A DNA stretch of 60,000 bases from Nymphaea colorata. Its lineage: Eukaryota; Streptophyta; Magnoliopsida; Nymphaeales; Nymphaeaceae. The notes beneath the pieces are model-generated. The model was not told the DNA's origin. It saw only the letters and a program-made list of their open reading frames with translations, and did not search any database. Both the position numbers and the translations under genes were made by a program. Location of the stretch: contig NC_045141.1 in assembly GCF_008831285.2 (NCBI RefSeq), positions 23,402,742 through 23,462,741 of the forward strand, given 5' to 3'. Below, piece by piece: positions 36,298-46,935 of this stretch (the stretch's first letter is position 1; the number at the start of each line of letters is the position of its first letter).

Positions 36298-36357
36298 AAA
36301 TTCAAACATATGAAAACTAATATAAAGAAAATTCAAACATATGAAAACTAATATAAC
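36298..36357. repeat. 31-bp tandem duplication
   Basis: AAATTCAAACATATGAAAAC at 36298 recurs at 36329 with the following ten or so bases (TAATATAA) also conserved. It is two copies of a 31-bp unit in intergenic DNA. Confidence 0.85.
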
Positions 36358-36399
36358 GTCTTAGAATGGATTTTTTTAATAATAAAGTGAGTAAACCAT

Positions 36400-37019
36400 G
36401 ACTTATATGGCTGATTTAAATAATAATAAAGTAATAAATAGTAAAAGAAACAATAATAACGGCCACCCGAAAAGTTTCGCTTTTTCATTTTTCTGCCCCC
36501 GGTTTGGATTTTTAAATCGATATTTACGGCACCTATCGACACGACTTGCTTCCATTTCAACACCATTCATTTCTCGACTCGACTAATGCTAGAGGTTCGT
36601 CTTATAAGTACGTGGTCCTAAAATTAATAAAAAAGTAAAAAATTGTATTAAGAAGAAGAAGAAGAATGTATTCAATGTACGATGCAATCTAGAATCTAGA
36701 AAAACATCCCATCATGAACAGCATCATATGATGATAGGAAAGCACTAACTTTCATAAACACACATGAAGAAGCAAAGCCTTTCTTGCTTCTGTGCTTCTA
36801 AATGCTCTAGAGCGATGCTTCAACTTGCATGTTGGTGGTTTTGAGTTAGCTTTCAAGGAATCAAAGCAAACACTGGTCGCTGGTCGCCGCCTGTCAACCC
36901 TATCCAATCTTGTTCGACCAACCCCTTCGGGATAAACAAGTGGCTCACGCTCACCATATGTACTGATTCTCAAATTCAATTATATATTTTATCTTAAGCC
37001 TTTTGGCCCTCATGTAATC
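36400..37019. other. Intergenic stretch without recognisable gene
   Basis: The stretch contains a short AAG/GAA run (36651-36665) and several small open frames, the largest 75 codons on the minus strand at 36752-36979. None is recognisable. Confidence 0.4.
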
Positions 37020-37300
37020 AAAAGCTGTACAGTGAATCAGTCAACTCAAACTCAACTTAAAGTCACTCAGTTTAGTATGACTTGTTCTCGAGCTTAACTG
37101 AAAATTTGGGCTTATGAATGAATTGAGTTCCAATTAAACTTGACCCACGTAGTCACATTTAATCTAGGTTATCTTTTTTCAGAGATTAAGTCAAATGAAA
37201 AGTCGGCAAACAAGTTTAAACGTGTAGCTCGACTCAAGCTTGAGAAAAGCAAGATACTAGCCGAGTCGAGCTTCGATCGGGCTCATTACAACCCAACAAG
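37020..37300. mobile_element. Degenerate transposon-like fragment with CTCGA/GACTCG motifs
   Basis: Repeated short motifs such as GCTCGACTCAAGCTTGAG (37228-37245) and CCGAGTCGAGCTTCGATCGG (37260-37279) alternate with A/T-rich text. This style is common in terminal parts of plant non-autonomous DNA transposons. No coding sequence and no clear ends are visible, so the family is unassigned. Confidence 0.35.
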
Positions 37301-37586
37301 CAACTAAGCACTGTCATTTAGAAATCCAATTGTATAAAGCAAGTAAACATGCCCAAAATTTTACGTGATTTAAAGAATCAAAACATATATAAGCCATGAA
37401 TGTTGACTATAAAACTAATGGATATCAAGAAATGCTGAGCTATCTGATTCATGATGACGAAGGGTCGAGAGAAAAACAATGAAAAAATAAAATGATATTT
37501 TTTCTTTGCTTTTCTCTTAACCATCCATCGTGATGAATAAGACAACTCATAAGGGCATATATTTCTGGTAAAGAAGCATTGGTGGT

Positions 37587-37730
37587 AGTTGAAGTGTAAT
37601 AGATAGGAGAAATGACTTAAAATGAGTCCTAGAAAGAGACTTCATCGTTAGTAAAAGAAGTATGTGCAGTTGAAGTGTAATGTAATAGATAGGAGAAATG
37701 TCTTAAACGAGTCCTAGAAAGAGACTTGTT
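37587..37730. repeat. About 81-bp direct duplication
   Basis: AGTTGAAGTGTAAT followed by AGATAGGAGAAATG and GAGTCCTAGAAAGAGACTT occurs from 37587 and again from 37668. The second copy has a 5-bp TGTAA insertion. It is non-coding. Confidence 0.85.
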
Positions 37731-38880
37731 GTGAGGACCACTTTATGTGGCATGTGGATACGAAAGTGGATCCTTTCCGAGTCCTTCACGTCAAGCAAGT
37801 TCTTAGCCCTTCTTGCATTGGCTTTGACTGGAAGCCTGAGAGGCTGAGATACCAGAGATGCTCTATGAGCAAGGTCAGGGTTAGAAATTTTTCGTGATAG
37901 GGGTGAAAATACAGTTTCAAAATTATAACAAGGGTCAAAATGTAATTTTTAAAATTTTCCTATACATTAAACTAAAATATTTAAAATTTACATTTATTTT
38001 TTATTTTTTTATTTTAATTTGAAAGGAAGGGAGTCAAGGTTTGATTGCTTCTCAACTTAGATCTTCGGGATTTAAAAACCACTAATCAAAATAAAGTGTT
38101 CCTCCTCCAAGCAAAGTTTTCTCAATGTAAAAAGACAAAATTAAGATTTCAAGTGTAGAATCATGGATTTTACCACCATGCTAGATCATACAAAAGTATG
38201 TCACATCAAAACAAGCTCAAATCTATGGATTTCAAATACGAATTAATCAAGTGCTTAAGAAGATTGGTTGGGGGGATCGAAAAAAAGATGCTCAAGTTTT
38301 TGAAATTTGAAAGAACCACATTTTTCTTCCCTTCAATGATCATGCTTTCTTTTAATTTTGCTCTGCTGCACTTTGCCAGTTTTCATTTTATAAAAGGGGG
38401 CTTCATGAACCTTTATTTTTTTCCTTTTGAGATCCTCGAACCCCTCCATAACTTTTTCTCTTAGAACTATCGTTGCTTTCTTTTAATTCGGCTCTCTTCT
38501 AGATCCGTTTTGCATCTGTTCGGCAGGCAAGATTTCAAGTAACTAGAGCTTCTTGGAGTCCGTTATTTTTTTCCGTGAAATGTTCAGAAAAGGGGTGCAA
38601 ATTTTATATTTCACTCCCGTTTAATGTCTTTTAAAATCTGAAAGATTTGCCCACATTTATTTTTTAAAAGAATAAGTTTTGAGATTGGGATTTGTGATAG
38701 CAGCACGGGTCCCAACAAGAACTAAAAGAGGTCCAATCTACTCATCATCTCCAAAAAAAGGCTTTGAAGTTTCAAAATTCCATAATTTTAGTTCGCGGCG
38801 TGAACCAAGCCGTGAGCTTCGATGACAGCGAATCATACAAGTACTAAGTACTAACTTCTGACGTCAAGAAGCATGTACGT
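37731..38880. other. Intergenic stretch without recognisable gene
   Basis: An A/T-rich block at 37900-38040 resembles decayed transposon ends (GGTGAAAATACAGTTT through TTTGAAAGGAAGGGAGTCAA). The 88-codon open frame at 38198-38464 is not recognisable. No gene is supported. Confidence 0.4.
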
Positions 38881-38885
38881 ACTAC

Positions 38886-38888
<3 letters not shown>

Positions 38889-38965
<77 letters not shown>

Positions 38966-38984
38966 GGAGAGAGAGAGAGAGAGA
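38889..38984. repeat. Palindromic compound microsatellite (CT)n(TA)n(GA)n
   Basis: A CT run (about 29 bp), a TA run (about 45 bp) and a GA run (about 22 bp, one GGG interruption) follow one another without spacer. CT and GA are complementary and TA is self-complementary, so the whole 96 bp can fold into one hairpin. Confidence 0.95.
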
Positions 38985-41280
38985 ATTTTGAAATCCATTT
39001 TCCTCATTATAATCTACTTATCCGAGGTGATGTTGATTGGGAACTATTTACCATATATTATGGTAAGGAGTATCGGCTAGTATTGTCATTCGAGTTTAAT
39101 TATTTAATATCAAAATTAGTTAGGCTTTTATTTATTATGGTAAAAAATTATGCATTATATGTATATATACATGTATAGCTCCCATTTGTTCTTTAAAATG
39201 GTAAGATAATAGATTTTCACTAACTTAACAGTTTACTTGACAGAATCAAACTGACAGTGGTCTTTAGTTAACCACGAAACATTTTGGTATGTATTTATTA
39301 GTATTAAAAACTGACATATTTTTAAGTATTGCCTATTCTTCAAATGTTTTTTTTTTTGCAGTTTTCAAGGAGTTATTGTGGCATTAATATAGACGTCTTT
39401 AACTCGACTCACGATTTGTGCCAAATTATGTTAATTATTGCATTGGCGTTTAAATAACCACATTAAATTTGGTGATTCAAAAGTTGATTTCTAAGGATGA
39501 GACTTGAGAGACATAGAAATGAATGGATTTTTTTTTTGCAGAAAGAAAAGGAAAGATTTTGAAGGGATCAGAGAGTCTCAGGCTTCCAGCTGTGGTGTTT
39601 GCGAGAAGGATAACGTGTACGCGTGGAAGACGAAGGACAAGTGCCAAATCGCGGAAGACACGGCGCGTTGGACTTAGCTAAGTACAGCAACTTCCATGGG
39701 TTTGGGGGCTGCACATGCACAGGCCATGAGAAAGCAAGTGCCGCCCCACATGCATTCTTGGAACAGTTGGGACTCCCTACCTCTCTTTACTCTACACTCC
39801 ACAGGTATCACGCCGGTTTTATCGTTGAAGGTTCCCGATTGAATTTTTCTTCAACCATGAAACCCAACAATAATAATAAAAAGTGAAAAAAAATCCTTTA
39901 TTTCTTCTTTTTGTTTTTCATGAAAATTCCAGAAAGAAGTACTGCTGCCAAGTTTTTATCACTGTGCTTATGCAGATGGTAAATGAAGAAAGAGAACAAA
40001 GGTTGGGGACCGTCGCAGCAGTTTGAGTCTCATGGCGGTCGCGCCACCATGGCTGCTCATCTTGAGAATGCTAATATGGAGTAAAAGAAGGAGTGCCCAT
40101 GAGCAGGCAATGGGTGGATATGAGCCAAAAGGAAAAAAAATATGCTGTTTCTTTTACATCAGGCTGGTCAAATGTTCACCTCGAGATGGATAGATGCAGC
40201 AGTCTAATCACACCATCGTCTCGAGATTCACAGAGCTTCCAGATTCTTTTCAAAAACACATAAAAAGGAGGTGTTTTGCAGGAAATGAGCTATATATCTA
40301 TATGCATTAAGTCTAGCAATTGTTGCAGAAGCTACAGACCTTTAAAGGACGAGAGCAGAGACGGTCAGACAGATGGATCTCTCTCATAGTTGGCACTAGA
40401 AAACTTGGAGCTAAACAGACAGGAGCGAGAAGCTAAATGTAATCCCAAGATCATTTACTTGATACCCATTGATGCTCGTGTTGCAGGTCAGTGAACTCAT
40501 AATCTGCTGCTATCTACAGGAAGAGTTTCTGAAGGAGGAACACATGGTTGCTTTAAGTTACCCCTTACTTTAAATACAAAAGGCAAAATTCACAGTGGGC
40601 AGGACACTTGATTCCCCTCTGTCCACAACCACCCCCTTTCTCCTAAGACAAGCAAACTCTCTCTCTCTCTCTCTTCAACAGCACCAAAAAAACACCAAAT
40701 AAAATAATAAGCAGAGAGAAGTCGATTGCCTCAGGGCCTCAATAAAGTCAAACGTTCCAGCGTACTGAGAACGAATAAACTCCAGCCTTGCCTCTTAAGA
40801 AACTGTAGTTAAAGAGAAAAAGGCAGGAAGTAATAGTGCCATCTTGCACTGTAGAAAAATTGAAGGAGGAGGAGATTGGACCGGAAGCAAATTACTCTGC
40901 CCGAGTCATAATGAATAAAGTTGGAAATGCATGTGAAACAATGATACTTTGTTACATCTCACCAACTGGGGACCATTCGACCGAGGTGTCATTAGGTGCC
41001 AAAATTTGCTGGTTAGAGGTAGATAAAGTAGAATTTGGAACAGACGAAGCGCCAGACAAAGAAGAACCAGATGGAAGCTGCGGCCAGAGAGAATCATATG
41101 AAAAAGAAAAACAAAGAAAGAAAACCAGCAGCAGAGATGAATAACTTGGAAAGGCTCTGTAGAAGCAGCAAAAATTCTCAATCGTTCAATGAAAACAGAG
41201 ATGAGGGAGAGGCGTAATTAATTCGGTTCGATTCAGAACCTAAAAATATACATATGCACCAGAAATTCTGAAAGAATAAG
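38985..41280. other. Intergenic / downstream flank of the zinc-finger gene
   Basis: The stretch contains a CT microsatellite (about 40657-40675). Small open frames at 39623-39886 (87 codons) and 40836-41144 (102 codons, Glu/Lys-rich end) match nothing I recognise. The latter overlaps a hydrophobic minus-strand frame at 40906-41181. The last few hundred bases may be 3' UTR of the minus-strand gene at 41632. Confidence 0.4.
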
Positions 41281-41631
41281 GGGAAAAAAGGGAGAGAGAA
41301 AGAAATATACAAATGAATTGCCGATCAATTTGTTACCTCAGATCACAGGATGGCTACCGGAAGTCATGCTGGAAATGCAGGAAACTTCATGAGCTTGTTG
41401 GGGAACAGGAACCGCCCGGGAGTTCATGCAGGACTTCTTTCCGGGAAATCAAATGCAGACTTCGGATAGCACCATAAAGACGCAAGCTTGATCTATCCCT
41501 TCTCATTGATCAACAGAAAAAAGACGGAATTGGGATTGGTGGTGCTACAGAGCAAGCCGAAAGGTTGAATTTTTGGTTGGAAATTCCTTGTGGGCAGCGG
41601 AGAGACGATTGAGAAATGCCATTTCGGAAGC

Positions 41632-42702
41632 TTAATTGGTCTTCTCCGGATCGATCAACTCCGCATACGAGACGGCGGAAGTGGAATCATCAGCGGCTGC
41701 TGGAAGGTTCAGATCAAGCATGCTGTCTTCCCTCTCGTTCACCGGAATTCCGTCTCCACCGGCCAAAAGGTGGGTTCTCTTGTGACCGCCGAGTGCCTGT
41801 CCAGACCCGAAGACTCTGAAACAAACAGGGCATTCGTGGATTTTGCCGTCGCCTGAAAGCTCAGGAAGGCCGTCGAGACCGGGAGGAGCGCAGCTCCCTT
41901 TCGACTTCTTGTGGCCGGCGCGGTGACCACCTAGAGCCTGGTAAGAGGGGAAAATCTTCCGACAGGTGCCGCACTGGAACTTCCGGCGACGCTTGGAAGC
42001 TTGGGAAGACGAGGCAGCAAGGGAGGAATCCAGTTGGGGGCGAAGGTCGCGAGAGAGAAGCATGAGGGAGATGGCAACGTCCTCCTCCGGCGAGGTCTCC
42101 GAGATGGAGCTTGCGGGCTCCTCCGGAGATGCTTCCCCACCGCCGGGCACGAGGGCGAAGCGGTGGGTGCGTGCTCTTTTCCTGCTCGTCCTGTAGAGCT
42201 CTTCCGTGTCACTTTGGCTGTCGTGGACGGTGGTCGTCGCGATGGCCGCAGCGGCAGGTGGAGGGACGGTTAGTGGTGGCGCTGCCGCAGCGGCGGCGGC
42301 GGAAGAAGATGCATCGACGGCGAAGGAGAACTCTGGATCGGATAGGCGGAAACTCCTACGGGGGTTCTCGCGCAGGGAATAGATGTAGTTCTCCTCGATC
42401 TCCTCTCTGATGGCTCCTTCCTCTTCTTCTTCCTCCTCATATGCTTCCTGTCTTCGTCTTCCCTTCTCGTCATCATCTTCTTTCTTCACTACTACTTCTT
42501 CTTCTTCCTCCTCCTCTACTCGGTAGTGGTACTGCTGCTTCTTTGGGGGCTCGATCGGAAGCTTCAGAGTAGTTAAGTGAGATCTCATATGACCGCCCAG
42601 TGCTCTGCCGCATTTGAACGTCCGATCGCAGATTTTGCACACATGCGTGTCGTCTCTTTCCTCCATTGCTGCTGCTTCAACTCTGCCTGTGCGTATCCGC
42701 AT
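41632..42702 (-). CDS. C2H2 zinc-finger transcriptional repressor, ZAT1/ZAT4/ZAT9-like
   Basis: A single-exon nuclear transcription factor of the plant EPF/Q-type class. Three C2H2 fingers: the first at residues 22-42 (C22, C25, H38, H42) with the variant core RALGGH, and two nearer the C-terminus with canonical QALGGH, the form that binds AGT-type DNA. The spacing of one N-terminal finger far from a C-terminal pair is typical of the ZAT1/4/9 group. Between them are Glu-rich runs, a poly-Ala stretch, a Leu-rich box ISLMLLSRD and a basic KRRRK likely to act as nuclear signal. Near the C-terminus DLNLPA is an EAR repression motif. The first ATG gives 356 aa; Met13 (codon at 42664-42666) gives 344 aa starting MEERDDTHVCKIC, which looks more like the family start. 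The exact paralogue and targets are unknown. Confidence 0.92.
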   Translation of the reverse strand: MRIRTGRVEAAAMEERDDTHVCKICDRTFKCGRALGGHMRSHLTTLKLPIEPPKKQQYHYRVEEEEEEEVVVKKEDDDEKGRRRQEAYEEEEEEEGAIREEIEENYIYSLRENPRRSFRLSDPEFSFAVDASSSAAAAAAAPPLTVPPPAAAAIATTTVHDSQSDTEELYRTSRKRARTHRFALVPGGGEASPEEPASSISETSPEEDVAISLMLLSRDLRPQLDSSLAASSSQASKRRRKFQCGTCRKIFPSYQALGGHRAGHKKSKGSCAPPGLDGLPELSGDGKIHECPVCFRVFGSGQALGGHKRTHLLAGGDGIPVNEREDSMLDLNLPAAADDSTSAVSYAELIDPEKTN

Positions 42703-42713
42703 GGAGACTACAG

Positions 42714-42716
<3 letters not shown>

Positions 42717-42764
<48 letters not shown>
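42717..42764. repeat. GA microsatellite in the leader of the zinc-finger gene
   Basis: An almost pure GA run (CT on the coding strand) starts 15 bp upstream of the first possible start codon. A second CT-rich patch follows at about 42832-42850. GA/CT tracts near plant starts can bind BBR/BPC GAGA factors; here this is inferred from position only. The open frames reading RERERERE across it are artefacts. Confidence 0.9.
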
Positions 42765-45700
42765 CAGGAAGGTAGGTGGGTAAGGGAGGGAGCCGAAGAA
42801 GACGCTGCTGGATGGGTGCTTAGCTTCCTGCTCTCTCTCTCTCATTCTCTCTTTGCTTTTTCTCGTGGATGGCATGAAATTACTGAAAGAGTCTTTGCTT
42901 GCCTCACTCAGCTAAGATTTCCGAATCGGAAATTTCCCGAGTCGGAAACGCGTGATTCCTTCTTTCTCTGACGCCAATGCGTTATCGTCTCCGAATTCAT
43001 CACGACTCGGTCTCGAGCAGCTTCATTCTTCGATATGAAGTTGAATCGGATTCTCTAATTGGGAACAGTCACATATATGGAAAGATCTCTCTTGAAAATT
43101 AAAAATATAACTAAAGTGTCAAACCGAAGATTTGTTTTTATTATACTGATTTTACAATTGACCACGTAAAATTTTTAATCTGCGTTTTTTTTTTAAACTC
43201 ATAATAAAGAGACGGTGCATCCAAAAAAGTAATGATATTTAGTTGGAAGCATAAAACTAGTTTTAGTATTCCTTTTGCAGCTTAGTTTTGCATTTGCGAG
43301 GAGCGCAACAATAAGGTCTTCAAAAACACATTTTCTTGGTTAGATTATGTGACTCGTCTTGTGCATGGGAATGTCCAGTTTGTCATTCGGCTAAGGCGCC
43401 GTGGTCCGTCTGCGATTGGGTGACAGTGTCGCTCTTTCTTTCCTCTATATTCACACATTTCTTATTTCACTGTGCATTGTATTGTATATTTTCATCTTTT
43501 TGTTTTTGTTTTTGCGGTTTACTTTTGTATTTAGGGGACTTCTTTGTCTCCTAATTTTGTTATATATTTCCCATTTGATCCGCTCTCTCTTTTTCCAAAT
43601 GTTCATACTGCTCAAAAAAAAAAAAAAAACTTCATTTAAAAAACTTTAGATTACTTTTTAAAATTCATTAAAACAAAAAAAAACATCAGTTGATACTTGT
43701 TATATCGATAAGCAATTTGATACGATTCTAACACTAATTACAACATTGATTGAGAATATTATATTGCCATAAAGCGTATTGCCTTGTACATCTTATTGCC
43801 ACCCGACGCATCTGGCTTCCCTTAAAAATCAGAAGTTGGGTTAAGTTCAATTTAAAGGTAATTTACAAGTGGGGATGTATTACATTTTAATTTTCTAACT
43901 TTGAAAATTACAAAAGTTGTTGAACACTTAGAAGCAGGAAGGCATTAATATTGTAATGTTCTTGAAAATTACAAAAGTTGCTAAATAATTATAAGTAGAA
44001 CGGCATTAACTAATTTTCAAACTTTTGAAACTCATTAAAAGTAATTTTCTTTGCCCATACTTAACCTTGAACGGCATACTTAACCTCTAAATTTAAAATT
44101 TAAAGCTTTTAAAAAAGTTTTCGCGTGCTTAACCTTTGTCGTAATTGCCCCCCATTTTAACGTGTAATCCAATCCAAACGTCACCTCTCCACCAGTCATG
44201 CTGCCACTTGTACCAAATCAGTGAGAGACCATTTTGCCCTCCACGAAGAATAACGTAGAAGCTGAAGTCAGCCTTCTTGGGAACTCACTTTTTTTTATCT
44301 TTTTCCAAAACTTTCACCTCAGAGCTACCTTTTTCATGTAATGTCCTACGCAAGCCTCAGTTTTTAAAAGTTTTCCATACAGACTACAGTCCCATATAAC
44401 TAACAAGTGAAAAGCTTACGGAATTTGCGGTTAAAAATAATTTGAGCTCGTTTTTGTAATAATGGCAAAACAATGAAACCTAGACTGGAAAGCTTTCTAT
44501 TTTACTTTTTCATGGATGGAATTGGATTTTAGTAGATGGCAGAAGCCAACTGTGAAGAACTTCCTCTCTTGTTTTGTTCTGAAGGCCCAAGTGGAGAGGG
44601 AGAAAGCCCCAAAACCTGCAACCTTCGCTACTAGTCGGTAACGAACACTCCTCAATAATACTATCAGAACAGCAATAACAGTTTTTAAGAATCGAATTAA
44701 GGACCTGAGTTTACAAGCCATTCAGCTCGACCGGTGGCATTAAGAGAGAGTCGAGAAAAAAAATTTAAAAAAAGAAGAAGAAAACATAAGAGGATAAAAT
44801 TGTGGGGTGGGTAAACTCGGTCTCTTTGAGGTAAATTGATTCGGAACAAGTTCAGCATGAGGTGAAAGCGACTCGGATGAAACTTGATCCGGTTTGGAAT
44901 TTGGTTCGTCCTCTCCAGTTTGAGGTGAAACCTGACTCGTTAGAAATTTGAGCTTTAGGTTTTCAGTTTAAATAATTTGTATTTTGCTGGTCCCTAACCG
45001 ATTCAGCCAATCACTGAGCCGGCCAGTTAACCGAGTCGAAGGGTGCATTTATGTCTCCAGCTCGCGCAATGAGCGACACCAGTGGCATTTAAACGGTTAT
45101 AACCACGTGACATCCAATCCCATCCCACACCATTCCATGTGAACTTATTGTCTGTTAGTTCTTAGCATCGAGACAGATGTTAATACAGGAAAAAAACTTC
45201 ACATTTTCTGGATAAACAAATAAAAATGAAAAAAAAAAAGTATTACAAAGTTTAAAATATTATGATTTTTTTGGGATTTTCCCAAACTCTGGATTGCAAC
45301 GAAAGTAACTCGAAGGTACGTTTCCGCTCTTCTGGTTGATGGAGACTTTTGTGGGGGAGCGTACTTTTTTAAGTGCAATATATCTCCACCATACAAGTCG
45401 CAATCAAACACGGAAGTTTCTTTTACTCCCTGAAAAGTTCGTCCTCCCAACTACGCCAGACCTTTCTTTTTTCGGGAAATCCTTTCCAGAAGGACAAGGC
45501 TGGTCGGCAAAATGTTTTCAAAGCCATCAAACAGCGAAGTCGTTGGAGTCTCAGCATTTCCCCCCGTCTCAGCCGATACGCTGCCGACCGATATAGCCGG
45601 TTGCGTATCAGCCGATACACTCCAAAGCTGATCTAAGTTATCACTTGAAATTAATTTAGATAATTAACCTGTCAGGATAAAAACTAAGACCAGGTTATAA

Positions 45701-46370
45701 CATAATTAGTGCTTCTTCTGTTGAACTAGCTTTGTATGGCAAAAGCCAAGAGGTCTAAAGATCACCGCTAATAATTCAGAGAAAAGTATAGTAATTTTTT
45801 CACATGATATAAGACAGTTGGACTTGGGATAAAGATAAAGTCTTAAGCTTTGAATTGGTTAAGTTTAGGTTGTAATCTTCTCGCTCAACTGAACAACTTT
45901 TACATGTCAGATTCACAAATTTTAATTACATAATTAATAAATAACAATTTATTTTCAGACTTTAAACCCTTCCTTGCTTTTTCCCCCTTTTTTTTAAAAA
46001 GAAAAAAGTGAATTAAAACTTTTCCTGGTCAGTAAGGTTATTGGCTGGTAGACAGCTATGAACATTTATGACCATAGCAAGGTGAGCAAGTTTCATGAGT
46101 ACAATTTCATTAAAGCCGACTCTATGCATTTCACTTGCATGACTTCTCAAAGGTTGGGGTTCTTTTTTTTTTCCTTCTCCTCATTTTCTTTTTGGTAATC
46201 GAAGATTGAGGTGCCGGGAGATTTTGAGAACAATGTGTCCGTTAATTGATTTAGATGAATTTTTTTTAGAGTTTTAGGATAAATTACAGAAGGAAAACCC
46301 TTTTTCTGGTCAAGCATGGGACCTAATTTGATGTCAGTAAAGCCATGGAGCCCTTTACAACTTTGTGAAA
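42765..46370. other. Upstream flank of the zinc-finger gene and intergenic DNA
   Basis: The promoter of the minus-strand gene must lie in the first part, but I see no clear TATA box. Later parts have A-runs (43613-43630), imperfect short direct repeats around 43900-44030 (GAAAATTACAAAAGTTG twice), and GACTCGG/AACCGA motif clusters at 44810-45050. Repeated CAGCCGATAC motifs at 45570-45620 look like a transposon remnant. No gene is recognisable. Confidence 0.4.
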
Positions 46371-46399
46371 GTGCATGGAGAGCCTGCAATTTTGACCTT

Positions 46400-46850
46400 T
46401 GACCGCTTTGGTCATGGTCTTAACCTAGCTCACCCACCGGCTTGGACGCGGTGTTGGGTGATTGATAGCGAAGTAGTACCGTGAAGGATAGTTTATCATC
46501 ACATTGCAGTGTGCATGGTCGTAACATGGTCATAACCAGGAGCAGAGCCAAGGGGGGCGGGCAGGATGCCCCTCCCCCCTCCCTTCATTTTCTTTTTAAC
46601 TTATAGGTATTTTTTTTTAAATTATTTTTTTTTATATATAAACATTTTGAAAAAAGATATTTCGACCCTCGTAAAAATTTTAAAACTATAATTTGACCCT
46701 CCTCATAAAAATTTTCTTACTCCACCCCTTGTTGTAACCGAGCGAACCCAGGGATTTGGTCGTGGTCTTCAACCACCTAGATCGACAACTTGGTCACGGT
46801 CCTAACCGAGTTCATCCAACGACTTGGTCATGGTCATGGTCATGTATGAA
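46400..46850. repeat. Degenerate TTGGTCATGGTC repeats interrupted by a transposon-like block
   Basis: Variants of TTGGTCATGGTCTTAACC occur near 46409, 46757, 46793 and 46825, with a partial GGTCATAACC at about 46527. Between them, 46540-46735 has inverted ends (AGCCAAGGGG and CTCCACCCCTTG) around an A/T core that holds two GACCCTC-plus-TAAAAATTTT blocks. The pattern fits an insertion into an older repeated sequence. Confidence 0.45.
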
Positions 46851-46935
46851 CAATGAAGACCATGAAGTCGATGACCAAGTAAGCAGCTTAATTAATATTT
46901 ATTAGCAGCAAGTAAATCGTCTCCCTTTTTAACTT

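Noticed and set aside
27061-41280. Autonomous retrotransposon with reverse transcriptase or integrase
   Set aside because: No polyprotein motifs, primer-binding site or paired LTRs could be seen; only short unclassified fragments.
41739-42476. Several ORFs on both strands overlapping the zinc-finger gene
   Set aside because: They are shadows of a GC-rich real coding frame; only the 356-codon frame shows C2H2 fingers and an EAR motif.
42577-42971. Plus-strand ORFs with RERERER runs
   Set aside because: They are GA-microsatellite translation overlapping the start of the minus-strand gene.
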